A stretch of DNA of 64,000 bases from Novosphingobium kunmingense (GTDB taxonomy: Bacteria > Pseudomonadota > Alphaproteobacteria > Sphingomonadales > Sphingomonadaceae). Shown piece by piece: positions 34,492 through 45,562 of the stretch. The notes under the pieces are model-generated. The model ran no database searches. It saw only the letters and a list, made by a program, of their open reading frames with translations, and was not told the origin of the DNA. A program made the position numbers and the translations under genes. The stretch's first letter is position 1. Each line of letters begins with the position of its first letter. Location of the stretch: the NCBI RefSeq assembly GCF_002813245.1, contig NZ_PHUF01000005.1, positions 62,001-126,000 of the forward strand. Direction: 5' to 3'.

Positions 34492-35025
34492 TCAGGCGGT
34501 CGCCTGCTCCGCGTAGTACTTGGGCGCGTGTTCGTTGAGAATCGCGAGGATCTTCTGCAGCGCGGCCGGCTCGTCGGTCTTTTCCATGGCGGCGAGCTCG
34601 CGCGCCAGGCGCGAGGAGGCGGCTTCGAAGATCTGCCGTTCCGAATAGGACTGCTCCGGCTGGTCGTCGGCACGGAACAGGTCGCGGGTCACTTCGGCGA
34701 TCGACACGAGGTCGCCCGAATTGATCTTCGCTTCGTATTCCTGGGCGCGGCGCGACCACATGGTGCGCTTGACCTTGGGCTTGCCCTTCAGGGTATCGAG
34801 CGCTTCACGCAGCGTCTTGTCCGACGAAAGCTTGCGCATGCCGATCGCCTCGACCTTGTTGGTCGGGACGCGGAGAGTCATGCGTTCCTTTTCAAAGCGC
34901 AGGACATAAAGTTCCAGTTTCATGCCGGCGATTTCCTGCTCTTGCAGTTCGATCACCCGGCCAACACCGTGCTTGGGATAAACGACGTAGTCACCAACAT
35001 CGAAGGCGTGCGCCTTGACCACCAT
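34492..35025 (-). CDS. carD: CarD family transcriptional regulator
   Basis: Binds RNA polymerase beta and stabilises open promoter complexes, especially at rRNA and stress genes. 177 residues: an N-terminal Tudor-like RNAP-interacting domain (FDVGDYVVYPKHGVGRVIEL) and a helical C-terminal DNA-binding domain (TMWSRRAQEYEAKINSGDL, EAASSRLARELAAME). The ATG at 35025 has AAGGA seven bases upstream. A promoter with a perfect -10 lies about 170 bases upstream, so the mRNA has a long leader. The neighbour order helicase-S4-ferredoxin-carD is common in alphaproteobacteria. Confidence 0.95.
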   Translation of the reverse strand: MVVKAHAFDVGDYVVYPKHGVGRVIELQEQEIAGMKLELYVLRFEKERMTLRVPTNKVEAIGMRKLSSDKTLREALDTLKGKPKVKRTMWSRRAQEYEAKINSGDLVSIAEVTRDLFRADDQPEQSYSERQIFEAASSRLARELAAMEKTDEPAALQKILAILNEHAPKYYAEQATA

Positions 35026-35341
35026 GTATCGTCCTTTCAATCACAGGACGAAGGCGCACGAAGCGCCCCAAAACGGCAGACTTTCCGGAAAACGGGTAGG
35101 AGTTTGCGACCCGGCCCGATGATCCCATCAACCGCTTTGTCCGTCCTGCCTTTCATGATTTCGCAGCTGCGCACAGAGCCCCGGGCTCCGGCAGTCACGG
35201 ATTATATAACATATCCGTAACAATATTTCCAGAGCGCGCAAAAGCACGCGCCGCCGCGGGTTTCACGAAGCTGACGATGACAATCGGTTGCAGGCCACGA
35301 CCGATTCGCGGCGGGGCGCCAAAGCGCGGGAATCAGCGCCG
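35026..35341 (-). promoter_or_regulatory. carD leader and promoter region (gene-free gap)
   Basis: This 316-base stretch has no gene. On the minus strand a perfect -10 TATAAT lies at 35201-35206, with no good -35; it sits within a near-inverted repeat ACGGAT...ATCCGT (about 35197-35218). This implies a leader of about 170 nt for carD. Nearer the ferredoxin gene, AATCGGT (35282-35288) and ACCGATT (35300-35306) form a hairpin without a T run, possibly its 3' end. Confidence 0.5.
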
Positions 35342-35680
35342 TCAGTCGCCTTCGCCGGGCTCGGCCGAGAAGTACTTGTCGAACTTGCCGTCAACGCCCT
35401 TGAACTCGTCCGCGTCGTCGGGCGAATCCTTCTTGGTGGTCAGGTTGGGCCATTCCGCCGAATACTTGGCATTCAGTTCGAGCCACTGTTCCAGACCGCT
35501 TTCGGTATCGGGAAGGATTGCCTCGGCCGGGCATTCAGGTTCGCACACGCCGCAGTCGATGCACTCGCTGGGGTTGATCACCAGCATGTTCTCGCCTTCG
35601 TAGAAGCAGTCGACCGGGCAGACCTCGACGCAGTCCATGTACTTGCAGCGGATGCAGGCGTCGGTAACGACATAGGTCAT
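35342..35680 (-). CDS. fdxA: 7Fe ferredoxin (3Fe-4S plus 4Fe-4S), FdxA type
   Basis: A 112-residue electron carrier. The cysteines follow the Azotobacter ferredoxin I pattern shifted by one: Cys9, Cys17 and Cys50 for the 3Fe-4S cluster and Cys21, Cys40, Cys43 and Cys46 for the 4Fe-4S cluster, with free Cys12 and Cys25. Start [20 protein letters not shown]. The acidic C-terminal half ([15 protein letters not shown]) is typical of the long FdxA class. It follows the S4 gene by five bases, so it is in the helicase-S4-fdxA unit. Confidence 0.94.
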   Translation of the reverse strand: MTYVVTDACIRCKYMDCVEVCPVDCFYEGENMLVINPSECIDCGVCEPECPAEAILPDTESGLEQWLELNAKYSAEWPNLTTKKDSPDDADEFKGVDGKFDKYFSAEPGEGD

Positions 35681-35685
35681 GGCAA

Positions 35686-35985
35686 TCAGGTCCCCTCAGG
35701 CGTGGTAACATCGCCTGCTATGGGATTTGCGCCTGCTCCGTCAAGCACGCGGTAACACGATTGCGCTTCGGGCGCCGGGCCGCGACGGGCGGGCAGGGCG
35801 GCGATCTGCACCACGGTCACGCCGTGCGCCAAGGGCACCACCAGCACGTCGCCGATCGCGACGCCCTGCGCCGAGCGTTCGATCCGGCGCCCGTTGAGAC
35901 GAATGTGACCCTGCTCGACCAGCACCTGCGCGGCGGAACGCGACTTGCAAAGGCGCAGGAACCACAGGAGCTTGTCGATCCGCAC
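35686..35985 (-). CDS. S4 domain RNA-binding protein (HslR-like)
   Basis: A 99-residue protein with an S4 RNA-binding domain at its start: [40 protein letters not shown]. It resembles Hsp15/HslR, which rescues stalled 50S subunits carrying nascent chains. The short C-terminal part lacks the long basic tail of the E. coli protein. It starts six bases after the helicase stop and ends five before fdxA, so the three genes form one transcript. Confidence 0.9.
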   Translation of the reverse strand: MRIDKLLWFLRLCKSRSAAQVLVEQGHIRLNGRRIERSAQGVAIGDVLVVPLAHGVTVVQIAALPARRGPAPEAQSCYRVLDGAGANPIAGDVTTPEGT

Positions 35986-35991
35986 CGGATT

Positions 35992-38535
35992 CTACCGTAC
36001 CAGGTCGGCCAGCGCGGCAAAGGCGCCGGCGGGCGTCGGCAGCGGTTTGGCCGATCCCACCGGCGCCCGGTGCGATGGCCGCCACCGCCATCGTGGCGGC
36101 TGCGGCGGGCCGAACACGCCATCGGCCAGCGGTCGCGGGACCGAAGCGGTAAAGCCGCCGAGGCGCAGAAGGTGCGCATAGGACAGGGTCGACAGCCCGG
36201 TCGAAACGGCCAAGGCGGGGTCGAGGATGAACGGCTTTCCCGCAGACACAACGCGTGTGTGATGGGCGAGGCGCAAAAGCTTTTCGCCGATATCGTGGCG
36301 GATCGCCTGCCGCCCGAGGGCACGGTATCCCGGCGGCGGCAGCGCCTTGCCCGACAGGGGGACCACCGGCGGCATCGACGGAACCGGAGCTGGTATCTGT
36401 ATACCCCGAACCGCCTGCAGCGCACGCCAAGCGCCCAGCGCCGATGGCTTGAGCATGGCCGGCACGAACAGGTCGAGCGCACCGACCGTGACGCCAAGAC
36501 GTCGCAACCGTTCGCGCTGTGCCTTGTCGAGCCGGTCGAGACCGGACCCCTCGCGCGCCAGGATCCCGCCGGCTTCGACCAGGTGGATCAGGAGCGCACG
36601 TAGTTCCGGCCCGGCGGCCGGATCTGAGCAGGCGTCCTGCAACTGGTGCAACGGGCGGAGAGCGGCGAGCGATGCGTCGAGCCAGGCGGTCAGCGCGCAC
36701 TCGATATCGCCGCGCAGGGCCGCGGGAAGCGAGACTAGCGAGGGATCGAGGATCAAGGCCGGCTTCAGGGCAGAGCGGCCGGGCTGCAACCGCGCGATCG
36801 CCTCGCCATCCCAGTCGATCCGCACTCCGTCGAGTGCCAGCGGCGGACTGTCCTCGCGCAGCCGGGCGAGAAGCTCCGCGCCGCGGGCGTTCAGCACCTC
36901 GGGCAGGTGCCGTTCGGCCGCGGCCAGCAGCAGCTTGCGGTCGGCCAGTCGGGCCTGCGGATCGACACGGAAACGGAAGCCCGCAAGGTGGCCGATCGGC
37001 TCGCCATCGACCAGCACGGCATCGTCCTCGATCGTGACCGGCAACAGCGCGGCGTCGGGACCCAGCTTCTTCATCAGCACGGTGGTGCGGCGATTGACGA
37101 AGCGTTCAGTCAGTCGGGCATGGAGCGCATCGGACAGGCGGGCTTCGGCGGCGCGGGCGCGCGCGGCCATTTCGTCGCGCGCCAGGACCCAGTCGGGGCG
37201 CTGCGCGACATAGGCCCACGATCGGATCGCGGCGATGCGCATCTGCAAGGTGTCGATATCGCCGATCGGTCGGTCAAGGTCGGCGATGGCCTTCGCAACG
37301 TAATCGCCGCCCAGGTGCCCGCCGCGCAGGTCCTGCCACAGCCGGGCGACGAAGCGCGAATGGGTGTCGACGCCGGCCTGGCGGAAGTCTGGCAGCGAGC
37401 AGGCATCCCAGAAACGCCTGACTGCTGCGGGGCCGCGCACCGTGGCGGCCACATCGGGATCCTCGGCCAGGCGCTTCAACACGGCCAGGTCGATGGCCTC
37501 GGGCGCGGCGGCCAGCTCTGGACGGTCGGGCCGGCGTTCGAGGTCCGCGGTCAGCACCGCCAGGCTGTCGAAGCGCGGCTCGGCCTCGCGCCAGAACAGC
37601 CGGGTCAGCGGCGCGAAGCGATGCTCTTCGATCGCGTAGACCTCTTCAGCGGTGAACTCGGCATCGTGGCCGCCGGTCCCGGCCAGGGTGCCGAAGGTGC
37701 CGTCGCGCTGGTGGCGCCCGGCCCGGCCGGCAATCTGCGCCATTTCGGTAGGGAGCAGGCGGCGCCGACGCACCCCGTCGAACTTCGACAGGCCGGCAAA
37801 GGCGACATGGTCGATGTCGAGGTTGAGACCCATGCCGATCGCGTCGGTTGCGACGAGATAATCGACCTCGCCCGCCTGGTAGAGCGCGACCTGGCGGTTC
37901 CGCGTCTCGGGCGACAGCGCGCCCATGACCACGGCGGCGCCGCCCCGGAACCGTCGCAGCATCTCCGCCACGGCATAGACCTGCTCGGCGCTGAAGGCGA
38001 CGATCGCGCTGCGCGGCGGGATACGGCTCAGTTTGCGCGCGCCGTTGTGGCGCAGCGTGGAAAACCGCGGGCGGCTGACCACCTCGGCCTCCGGGATGAG
38101 GGCGCGGACCAGAGGCTCGATCGTAGCCGAGCCGAGGATCATCGTCTCCTCGCGCCCGCGCGCGTGAAGCAGGCGGTCGGTGAAGATGTGGCCGCGCTCA
38201 CGGTCGGCGCCGAGCTGCGCCTCGTCCAGCGCGACGAAGGCGAGGTCGGCGTGGACCGGCATGGCTTCGGCGGTGCACAGCAGCCATCGCGCGTTCTTCG
38301 GCTCGATCCGTTCCTCGCCCGTGATCAGGGCGACGCGGTCCGCTCCCTTGATGGCGCAGACCCGGTCATAGACTTCGCGCGCAAGGAGCCGCAGGGGAAA
38401 GCCGATCGCGCCCGAGGAGTGGGCGCAGAGCCGTTCGATCGCCAGGTGGGTCTTGCCGGTGTTGGTCGGGCCGAGCACGGCCTTGATCCGGCTGTCGCTG
38501 ACGCGGGCTTTGGCGCGGGCGGGTGGCTGGGCCAT
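35992..38535 (-). CDS. SUV3-like DEAD/DEAH RNA helicase
   Basis: An 847-residue superfamily 2 helicase related to mitochondrial SUV3. Walker A LGPTNTGKTH is at residues 21-30, Walker B DEAQ at 104-107, motif III LGSATIEPLVRAL, and motif VI QIAGRAGRH. A long C-terminal region holds SUV3-type helical domains. SUV3 works with an RNA degradation machine in mitochondria; a similar role here is inference. The ATG at 38535 is chosen since the helicase core begins shortly after it; an upstream start at 38625 would overlap the CtrA-like box of the divergent M23 gene. Confidence 0.9.
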   Translation of the reverse strand: MAQPPARAKARVSDSRIKAVLGPTNTGKTHLAIERLCAHSSGAIGFPLRLLAREVYDRVCAIKGADRVALITGEERIEPKNARWLLCTAEAMPVHADLAFVALDEAQLGADRERGHIFTDRLLHARGREETMILGSATIEPLVRALIPEAEVVSRPRFSTLRHNGARKLSRIPPRSAIVAFSAEQVYAVAEMLRRFRGGAAVVMGALSPETRNRQVALYQAGEVDYLVATDAIGMGLNLDIDHVAFAGLSKFDGVRRRRLLPTEMAQIAGRAGRHQRDGTFGTLAGTGGHDAEFTAEEVYAIEEHRFAPLTRLFWREAEPRFDSLAVLTADLERRPDRPELAAAPEAIDLAVLKRLAEDPDVAATVRGPAAVRRFWDACSLPDFRQAGVDTHSRFVARLWQDLRGGHLGGDYVAKAIADLDRPIGDIDTLQMRIAAIRSWAYVAQRPDWVLARDEMAARARAAEARLSDALHARLTERFVNRRTTVLMKKLGPDAALLPVTIEDDAVLVDGEPIGHLAGFRFRVDPQARLADRKLLLAAAERHLPEVLNARGAELLARLREDSPPLALDGVRIDWDGEAIARLQPGRSALKPALILDPSLVSLPAALRGDIECALTAWLDASLAALRPLHQLQDACSDPAAGPELRALLIHLVEAGGILAREGSGLDRLDKAQRERLRRLGVTVGALDLFVPAMLKPSALGAWRALQAVRGIQIPAPVPSMPPVVPLSGKALPPPGYRALGRQAIRHDIGEKLLRLAHHTRVVSAGKPFILDPALAVSTGLSTLSYAHLLRLGGFTASVPRPLADGVFGPPQPPRWRWRPSHRAPVGSAKPLPTPAGAFAALADLVR

Positions 38536-38617
38536 TATTCCGGTTAGATGGCACCGGCTTAGCTCCCCTGCAAGGCGGCTTCGACGGCATTCCCCAACAG
38601 CGCGCCGCGCCCTCGGT

Positions 38618-38633
38618 TTAGCCAAGAATTAAC
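38618..38633 (+). promoter_or_regulatory. CtrA-like box upstream of the M23 peptidase
   Basis: TTAG-N7-TTAAC, one change from the CtrA consensus TTAA-N7-TTAAC, lies 54 bases before the preferred GTG start of the peptidase, in the divergent gap with the helicase. Position and sequence suit a CtrA-activated promoter; this is inferred. Confidence 0.45.
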
Positions 38634-38686
38634 TAAGGGCGGTGCAGGGTCGCGGCTCGGTTCAAACGCATCCTTGGGGGTCACTG

Positions 38687-40273
38687 GTGTTCAAGCCGCG
38701 CGATCTGGCGCAGGACGACTATGGCGCGCCGCTTGGCGCGGCCATCGCCCTTGTGCCGCCGATGGGCGCTGCGGCGAGCCCCGCAAAGCCGCGCAGCCGC
38801 CTGCTGCAACGCATCAAGGCCCGCCATGCAGCGGCGCGCACGGCGCTTGATTCATCAGACTGGGCGGTCGACCTTGCCGAGGACATCGGCAGCGCCGACT
38901 GGTTTCGCGGCCTCGCCACCATGGTCGCACTGGGCGCGCTTGCCGTATCGATGGCACCGTCGGATGTCCTCCTGCCTACTGCACCGGCCACCGCGATCGA
39001 TGCCGTAGCCCGCGACGAGTTCCGCAGCCAGATGATCCAGCCGATTGCGCTCGGCAGCGACAGTGGCCGACGCATGGGCGCCGGCCCCGCGGTCGTGCCT
39101 CTGACCAGCGCGCCGCAGCGCACCGCCGTGCAAGTGACCGCGACCCTCGGCCAGGGCGACAGCTTTGCCCGCATGCTCGAACGCGCCGGGGTTGGCGCAG
39201 GCGATGCGGCGCAGGTCGAGCGGATGATTGCGGGCGTCGTCTCGCCCGCCACGATCGCGCCGGGTACCCGGGTCGACATCACGCTCGGCCAGCCAGCCGA
39301 CGGAGAAAGCCTGCGTCCGCTCGCCAAGCTGGCCTTCCGCGCGCGGTTCGACCTCGACCTCTCGGTGGAGCGGGGATCGTCCGGACTGGCGCTGTCGCAG
39401 CATCCGATCCGCATCGATACGACCCCGCTGCGCATCCGCGGCACGGTTGGGGCGGGCATATATCGTTCCGCGCGTGCAGCAGGGGCGCCGATCGAGGCGA
39501 TCCAGCAGTACCTCCAGGTAATCGACCAGCACCTCAGCCTCGACACAGAAGTGGCGCCGGGCGACACCTTCGACATCATCGTCGCGTACCGCCGCTCGGC
39601 CAGCGGCGAGACCCAGGTCGGCGAACTGCTCTACGCCGGGCTCGAACGCGGCGGCCGGCCGCAGGCTCAACTGTTGCGCTGGGGCGGCGACGGCCAGTTC
39701 TTCGAAGCGTCGGGCATGGGGGCGCAGCGCACCGGCCTGATCATGCCGGTCGTCGGGCGCATCACCTCCTCCTTCGGGGCGCGGCGGCATCCGATCCTCG
39801 GCTATACCCGGATGCATGCGGGCATCGATTTCGGCGCAGGATACGGCTCGCCGATCTATGCGGTGGGCGATGCCATGGTCGATTTCTCGGGCTGGCACGG
39901 CGGTCACGGCAACTACGTCCGCCTGAATCACGGCGGCGGCTACGGCACTGGCTATGCCCACATGAGCCGCATCGCCGTTTCGTCCGGCAGCCGCGTGCGT
40001 GCCGGACAAGTGATCGGCTATGTCGGGTCGACCGGCCTTTCGACCGGGCCGCACCTGCATTACGAACTGTACAAGAACGGCCGCCCGGTGAACCCGCTGT
40101 CGGTCCGCTTCACGGTCAGCCAGCAGGTCGATGCGGCGGAACTCGCTGCCTTCAAGAAGAAGCTTGCCGATCTCAAGCAGGTGGCTCCCGGTGCGGCCAC
40201 GGCCAGCCTTGCCCCGCGGCAGGCGGTGATCGCCAGCGCAAGCGGACGTGAAATCGACCGCCTTGGCGATTGA
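38687..40273 (+). CDS. M23 family metallopeptidase (LytM-type), inner membrane anchored
   Basis: A 528-residue cell wall endopeptidase candidate. A cytoplasmic start with basic residues, one membrane segment near residues 75-95 (MVALGALAVSM), an intermediate domain with OapA-like features (VQVTATLGQGDSFARMLERA), and a C-terminal M23 domain with both zinc motifs: HAGIDFGAGYG (HxxxD) and HLHYELYKNG. So it should be active on peptidoglycan cross-links. The GTG at 38687 has GGGGG eight bases upstream; the GTG at 38642 is possible but too close to the CtrA-like box. Confidence 0.88.
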   Translation: MFKPRDLAQDDYGAPLGAAIALVPPMGAAASPAKPRSRLLQRIKARHAAARTALDSSDWAVDLAEDIGSADWFRGLATMVALGALAVSMAPSDVLLPTAPATAIDAVARDEFRSQMIQPIALGSDSGRRMGAGPAVVPLTSAPQRTAVQVTATLGQGDSFARMLERAGVGAGDAAQVERMIAGVVSPATIAPGTRVDITLGQPADGESLRPLAKLAFRARFDLDLSVERGSSGLALSQHPIRIDTTPLRIRGTVGAGIYRSARAAGAPIEAIQQYLQVIDQHLSLDTEVAPGDTFDIIVAYRRSASGETQVGELLYAGLERGGRPQAQLLRWGGDGQFFEASGMGAQRTGLIMPVVGRITSSFGARRHPILGYTRMHAGIDFGAGYGSPIYAVGDAMVDFSGWHGGHGNYVRLNHGGGYGTGYAHMSRIAVSSGSRVRAGQVIGYVGSTGLSTGPHLHYELYKNGRPVNPLSVRFTVSQQVDAAELAAFKKKLADLKQVAPGAATASLAPRQAVIASASGREIDRLGD

Positions 40274-40295
40274 AGCCGCGCTTCTGCGGCTCTAG

Positions 40296-41826
<1,531 letters not shown>

Positions 41827-41830
<4 letters not shown>

Positions 41831-44061
41831 ATGGTATGATGATACCGCAAAGTGCGGCGCGTCCGCTGTTCGTGGCGACGATCCTGGTTGGCAGCTTCCT
41901 GTTGTTCCTGGTCCAGCCGATGGTCGCGCGGATGGCGTTGCCGCGGCTGGGCGGCGCGCCGAACGTCTGGAACAGCGCGATGCTGGTCTACCAGGCGCTG
42001 CTGCTCGGCGGCTATTACTATGCGCACCGGCTCGGCAAGCTGCCGGTTGCGCGCCAGGCGCGGATTCACCTCGTGCTCTTCGCGCTCGCCGCGCTGACCC
42101 TGCCGGTTGGGCTGATCGGCCTGCCGCCGGCACGCGCCGGGCTCGAGGCGCTGTGGGTTCCGGCCCTGCTTGCCCTGTCGATCGGACCGGTCTTTCTGCT
42201 GGTTTCCGCGCAGGCCCCGTTGATGCAACGCTGGTACGCAGCCAATCCGCAGGCGGGCGAACCCTGGGCTCTTTACGCCGCCTCGAACCTCGGCAGCTTT
42301 TCGGGCCTGATTGCCTATCCGCTGCTGGCCGAACCGCTGCTTTCGATCCGCGCCCAGTCGTGGGGCTGGTCGATCGGGTACGGCCTGCTCTTCGCGCTGA
42401 TCGCGCTCTGCGCCCTCGCGCGGCGCGGCGCGGTCGATGCCCAGGCGCTAACGAACGATCAGAAGGCTGCTGCCCCGCCGATCCCGCGCCGCACGATCGC
42501 CCTGTGGCTGGGGCTCGCCGCAGTGCCATCGGGCCTGATGCTGTCGACCACGACCCACCTTACTACCGATCTCTTCGCCATGCCGCTCTTGTGGGTGATC
42601 CCGCTCGGCATCTATCTGCTCAGCTTCGTGTTCGCCTTCTCGGGCAATCGCGCCGGGGTTCGGGTGATGACGGCGGGCGCCTGGCCGGCGGTGTTCTTTG
42701 CCGGGGCGATGGCCATGGTCTCGCAAGGGGCGAACGGCCTCATTCCGGTGTTCGCCTCGGTCGGCCTGCTGTTCCTGATCTGCGTCGCTTTGCATGGTAG
42801 GCTCTATGACGAGAGGCCAGATCCGGCACACCTGACGCTGTTCTATCTCGTCATGTCGCTGGGCGGGGCCCTGGGCGGACTGTTCACGGCGCTGATCGCG
42901 CCGCTGGCCTTCGACTGGGCCTGGGAGCATCCGATCCTGGTCCTCGCCGCCGCGCTGCTGTTGCCGGCTGCCCCGTCGCTCGACTGGCGCGCCATGCCGG
43001 GGCTCGACCGGCCGCTGCATAGGATCGTCATCGCGGTCGGACTCGCGCTGGCGCTGTTCTGCGCCTGGCAGATCACCATGATCGTCGAGGCGAACGGCAG
43101 CGGCCTCATCTCCTCGTTTTGGCTGGTCGGCGTCGTCGCCGGCGGCCTGATCGTCTCGCAGTGGAACTGGCTTGCGGCCATGGTCCTCCTCTGGGCGATG
43201 CTGGCGCAGGGCGGCCTGCTGACGATCAAGGACACGTTCGAAGGCGTGCGCCAGCGCAGCTACTTCGGGATCTACACCGTGCGCGACCGGCCGGCGGAGA
43301 TGTCGCGCACGCTGGCCCACGGTACCACGCTCCACGGTACGCAATCGACCGATCCGGCGCGGCGCAACCTGCCGCTGACCTATTACGGCCCGACCTCGGG
43401 CGTGGGGCTGGTCTTTGCCAAGGCGCAGGACCTCTATGGCCCGGGGGCGCGGCTCGGGGTAGTCGGGCTCGGCGCCGGATCGCTCGCCTGCTACAAGCGC
43501 CCGGGCGAGGTCTGGACCTTCTTCGAGATCGACCCGCTGGTGCTGCGCTATTCCGAAAACCGCACCTTCACCTACCTCAAGGATTGCGCGCCCGACGCCC
43601 GGGTGGTGCTGGGCGATGCGCGGCTCGAATTGGCGCGCGTTCCCGCAGGATCGATCGACGTGCTCGCGGTCGACGCCTTTTCCTCGGACGCGATCCCGCT
43701 GCACCTGATGACCGACGAGGCGGTGGCGGTGTACGAACGCGCGCTTTCGCCCAAGGGGGTCATGCTGCTGCACATCTCGAACCGCTTCATCGACCTGGAG
43801 CCGGTGCTGGCCGCCGATGCGAAAAAGCGCGGCCTTGCCGCGAAGAAGCGGGCCGATTCGCCCGACCCCGGCCTCGGCTATACCCCGTCGACCTGGATCA
43901 TGCTGGGCCGCGATCCTGCCGCCGTCGCGGCTGCTGCGGCCGCAGGCGATGGGCAGGAATGGCTTGGCCTCGCCGCGCCGGCAAAGTCCGTATGGACCGA
44001 TGACCACGCCTCGATCCTGCCGCATGTCGAATGGCGCAACGTAGTGGGAACCCCGCAATGA
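41827..44061 (+). CDS. Integral membrane protein with spermidine synthase-like C-terminal domain
   Basis: A 744-residue protein. The first about 470 residues form many membrane helices (LFVATILVGSFLLFLVQPMV onward). The C-terminal about 230 residues have a spermidine synthase/methyltransferase fold with VVGLGAGSLACY, FFEIDPLVLRYSE and VLAVDAFSSDAIPLHLMT. Such fused proteins are widespread, but I know no proven activity; aminopropyl transfer is not certain because key residues vary. The start could be the TTG at 41827 (overlapping the GNAT stop) or an ATG at 41836 or 41839. Confidence 0.85.
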
Positions 44062-44636
44062 CCCGACCCGATGTGACCCTGATAGCGATCCACGGCAAGG
44101 CGCCGCGCATCCACGACACCGCCTTCATCGCCCCCGGCTGCCGGATCATCGGCGATGTCGAGATCGGGCCGGACGTCAGCATCTGGTACAACTGCGTGCT
44201 GCGCGCCGATGTCAGCCGCATCGTGATCGGGGCGCGCAGCAACGTGCAGGACGGCAGCGTGGTGCACTGCGATCCGCCGCGCCCGGGCGATCCCGATGGT
44301 TCGCCGACGATCATCGGCGAAGACGTGCTGATCGGCCACATGGCCATGGTCCACGGCTGCGTGATCGAGGACCGCGGCTTCGTCGGTCTTGGCGCGATCG
44401 TCATGAACAAGGCGCGCATCGGCAGCGATGCCATGCTTGCCGCCGGCGCGATGCTGATCGAGGGCAAGGTGATCGAACCGCGCCAGCTGTGGGGCGGGCG
44501 ACCCGCGCGCTTCATGCGCGAACTCGACGAAGCGGCGATAATGGGCATGCGGATCGGCACGGCGCACTATGTCGAGAACGGACGCCACCACGCTGCGGCC
44601 ATCGCCGCCGCCGGTCATGGCCCGGCCCCGGCCTGA
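44058..44636 (+). CDS. Gamma carbonic anhydrase family protein
   Basis: A left-handed beta-helix trimer-forming protein of 192 residues. Hexapeptide repeats (IIGDVEIGPDVSIWYN, VIGARSNVQDGSVVH) carry the metal-binding histidines His70, His94 and His99 (VHCDPP, LIGHMAMVHGC). That fits the gamma carbonic anhydrase/YrdA family; actual CO2 hydration varies among members. The ATG at 44058 overlaps the previous stop as ATGA. Confidence 0.92.
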   Translation: MTRPDVTLIAIHGKAPRIHDTAFIAPGCRIIGDVEIGPDVSIWYNCVLRADVSRIVIGARSNVQDGSVVHCDPPRPGDPDGSPTIIGEDVLIGHMAMVHGCVIEDRGFVGLGAIVMNKARIGSDAMLAAGAMLIEGKVIEPRQLWGGRPARFMRELDEAAIMGMRIGTAHYVENGRHHAAAIAAAGHGPAPA

Positions 44637-44898
44637 CCATCCCGCACCCGATGCGATCCGCGCCCTGATCGACGACCAGGGACGGCTCGCCCTGCGCGTC
44701 ACGCCCGGCGCCCGAACCGAGGCAGTCGAACTTGGCGACGGGCGGCTGGTCGTCAAGGTCCGCGCCAAGGCCGAGGACGGCAAGGCCAATGCCGCCGTCC
44801 TCGCCCTGGTGGCCGATGCGCTCGGCCTGGCGACGTCACGACTGCAGATGTTGCGCGGCGCAACCGGGCGCGACAAGCTGATCGCGGTCGAACTCTAG
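44617..44898 (+). CDS. DUF167 (YggU) family protein
   Basis: A 93-residue conserved protein of unknown function. The family pattern LRVTPGARTEAVELGDGRLVV, KVRAKAEDGKANAAV and LQMLRGATGRDKLIAVE is complete. The ATG at 44617 lies inside the 3' end of the carbonic anhydrase gene (20-base overlap). The final bases overlap the convergent DUF1275 gene by four. Confidence 0.9.
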   Translation: MARPRPDHPAPDAIRALIDDQGRLALRVTPGARTEAVELGDGRLVVKVRAKAEDGKANAAVLALVADALGLATSRLQMLRGATGRDKLIAVEL

Positions 44899-45530
44899 CC
44901 GTTTGGCAGGCGCAGGGCGGCGAGGCCCAGAACGCCCGCCCACGTTGCCGCGCCCCACAGCGTCAGCAGCGGAGCGTGCAGCCAGCCCGTTGCCCCGACG
45001 ACCGCGCCCAGCGCCAGGCCGAGCCACAGCACCAGCCACAGGCTCCACCCCTCGCCGCCCCGACCGAGCAGATGCGCCGCAAGGCCTTGGCCGAACCGGA
45101 CCAGCGCGCCGGTCATGTAGGTAAGGCCGACCGCCACTTCGCCGCCGCGCTGGAAGGTGTTGTTGATCGCGCCCATCGCCAGCACCAGCAGTCCAAGGGT
45201 CAGTGCGCCGAAGCCGGCGGCGTTGGCACCGGCCGCGCCCGCGAGCAGCAGCGCGACGGTTGCCAGGACGGCGGACTTGCGCCGCGCGCCAGCGACGGTC
45301 GCAATCAGCGCGCCGCCAACAACTCCCGCCACGAAGCCGGCAATCAGCATGAGCGGCACCACTGCGGTCGGCGGCGCGGTTGCCACGTCGATCCCCAGCC
45401 GCGTGGTGTTGCCCGACATGAAGGAGACGAAATAGCGGTCGCCCGAAAGGAAACCGACGGCATCTACGCAGCCGGCCAGCATGGCTGCGGCCACGGCGAG
45501 GGCCTGGCGCGGTCGGTCGTAGGCTTGCAC
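44895..45530 (-). CDS. DUF1275 (YoaK) family membrane protein
   Basis: A 211-residue integral membrane protein with about six helices. Typical family blocks: CVDAVGFLSGDRYFVSFMSG near the start, and AMGAINNTFQRGGEVAVGLTY with TGALVRFGQGLAAHLL in the middle. The family is thought to transport or signal, but no function is proven. Start is the GTG at 45530. Convergent with DUF167. Confidence 0.9.
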   Translation of the reverse strand: MQAYDRPRQALAVAAAMLAGCVDAVGFLSGDRYFVSFMSGNTTRLGIDVATAPPTAVVPLMLIAGFVAGVVGGALIATVAGARRKSAVLATVALLLAGAAGANAAGFGALTLGLLVLAMGAINNTFQRGGEVAVGLTYMTGALVRFGQGLAAHLLGRGGEGWSLWLVLWLGLALGAVVGATGWLHAPLLTLWGAATWAGVLGLAALRLPNG

Positions 45531-45562
45531 GCCGCTGGCCTAGCCCAGCGCAGGGCCGGCGA

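Noticed and set aside
42448..44058. 536-codon frame antisense to the spermidine synthase-like gene
   Set aside because: His/Arg/Asp-rich composition typical of a mirror frame of a hydrophobic protein.
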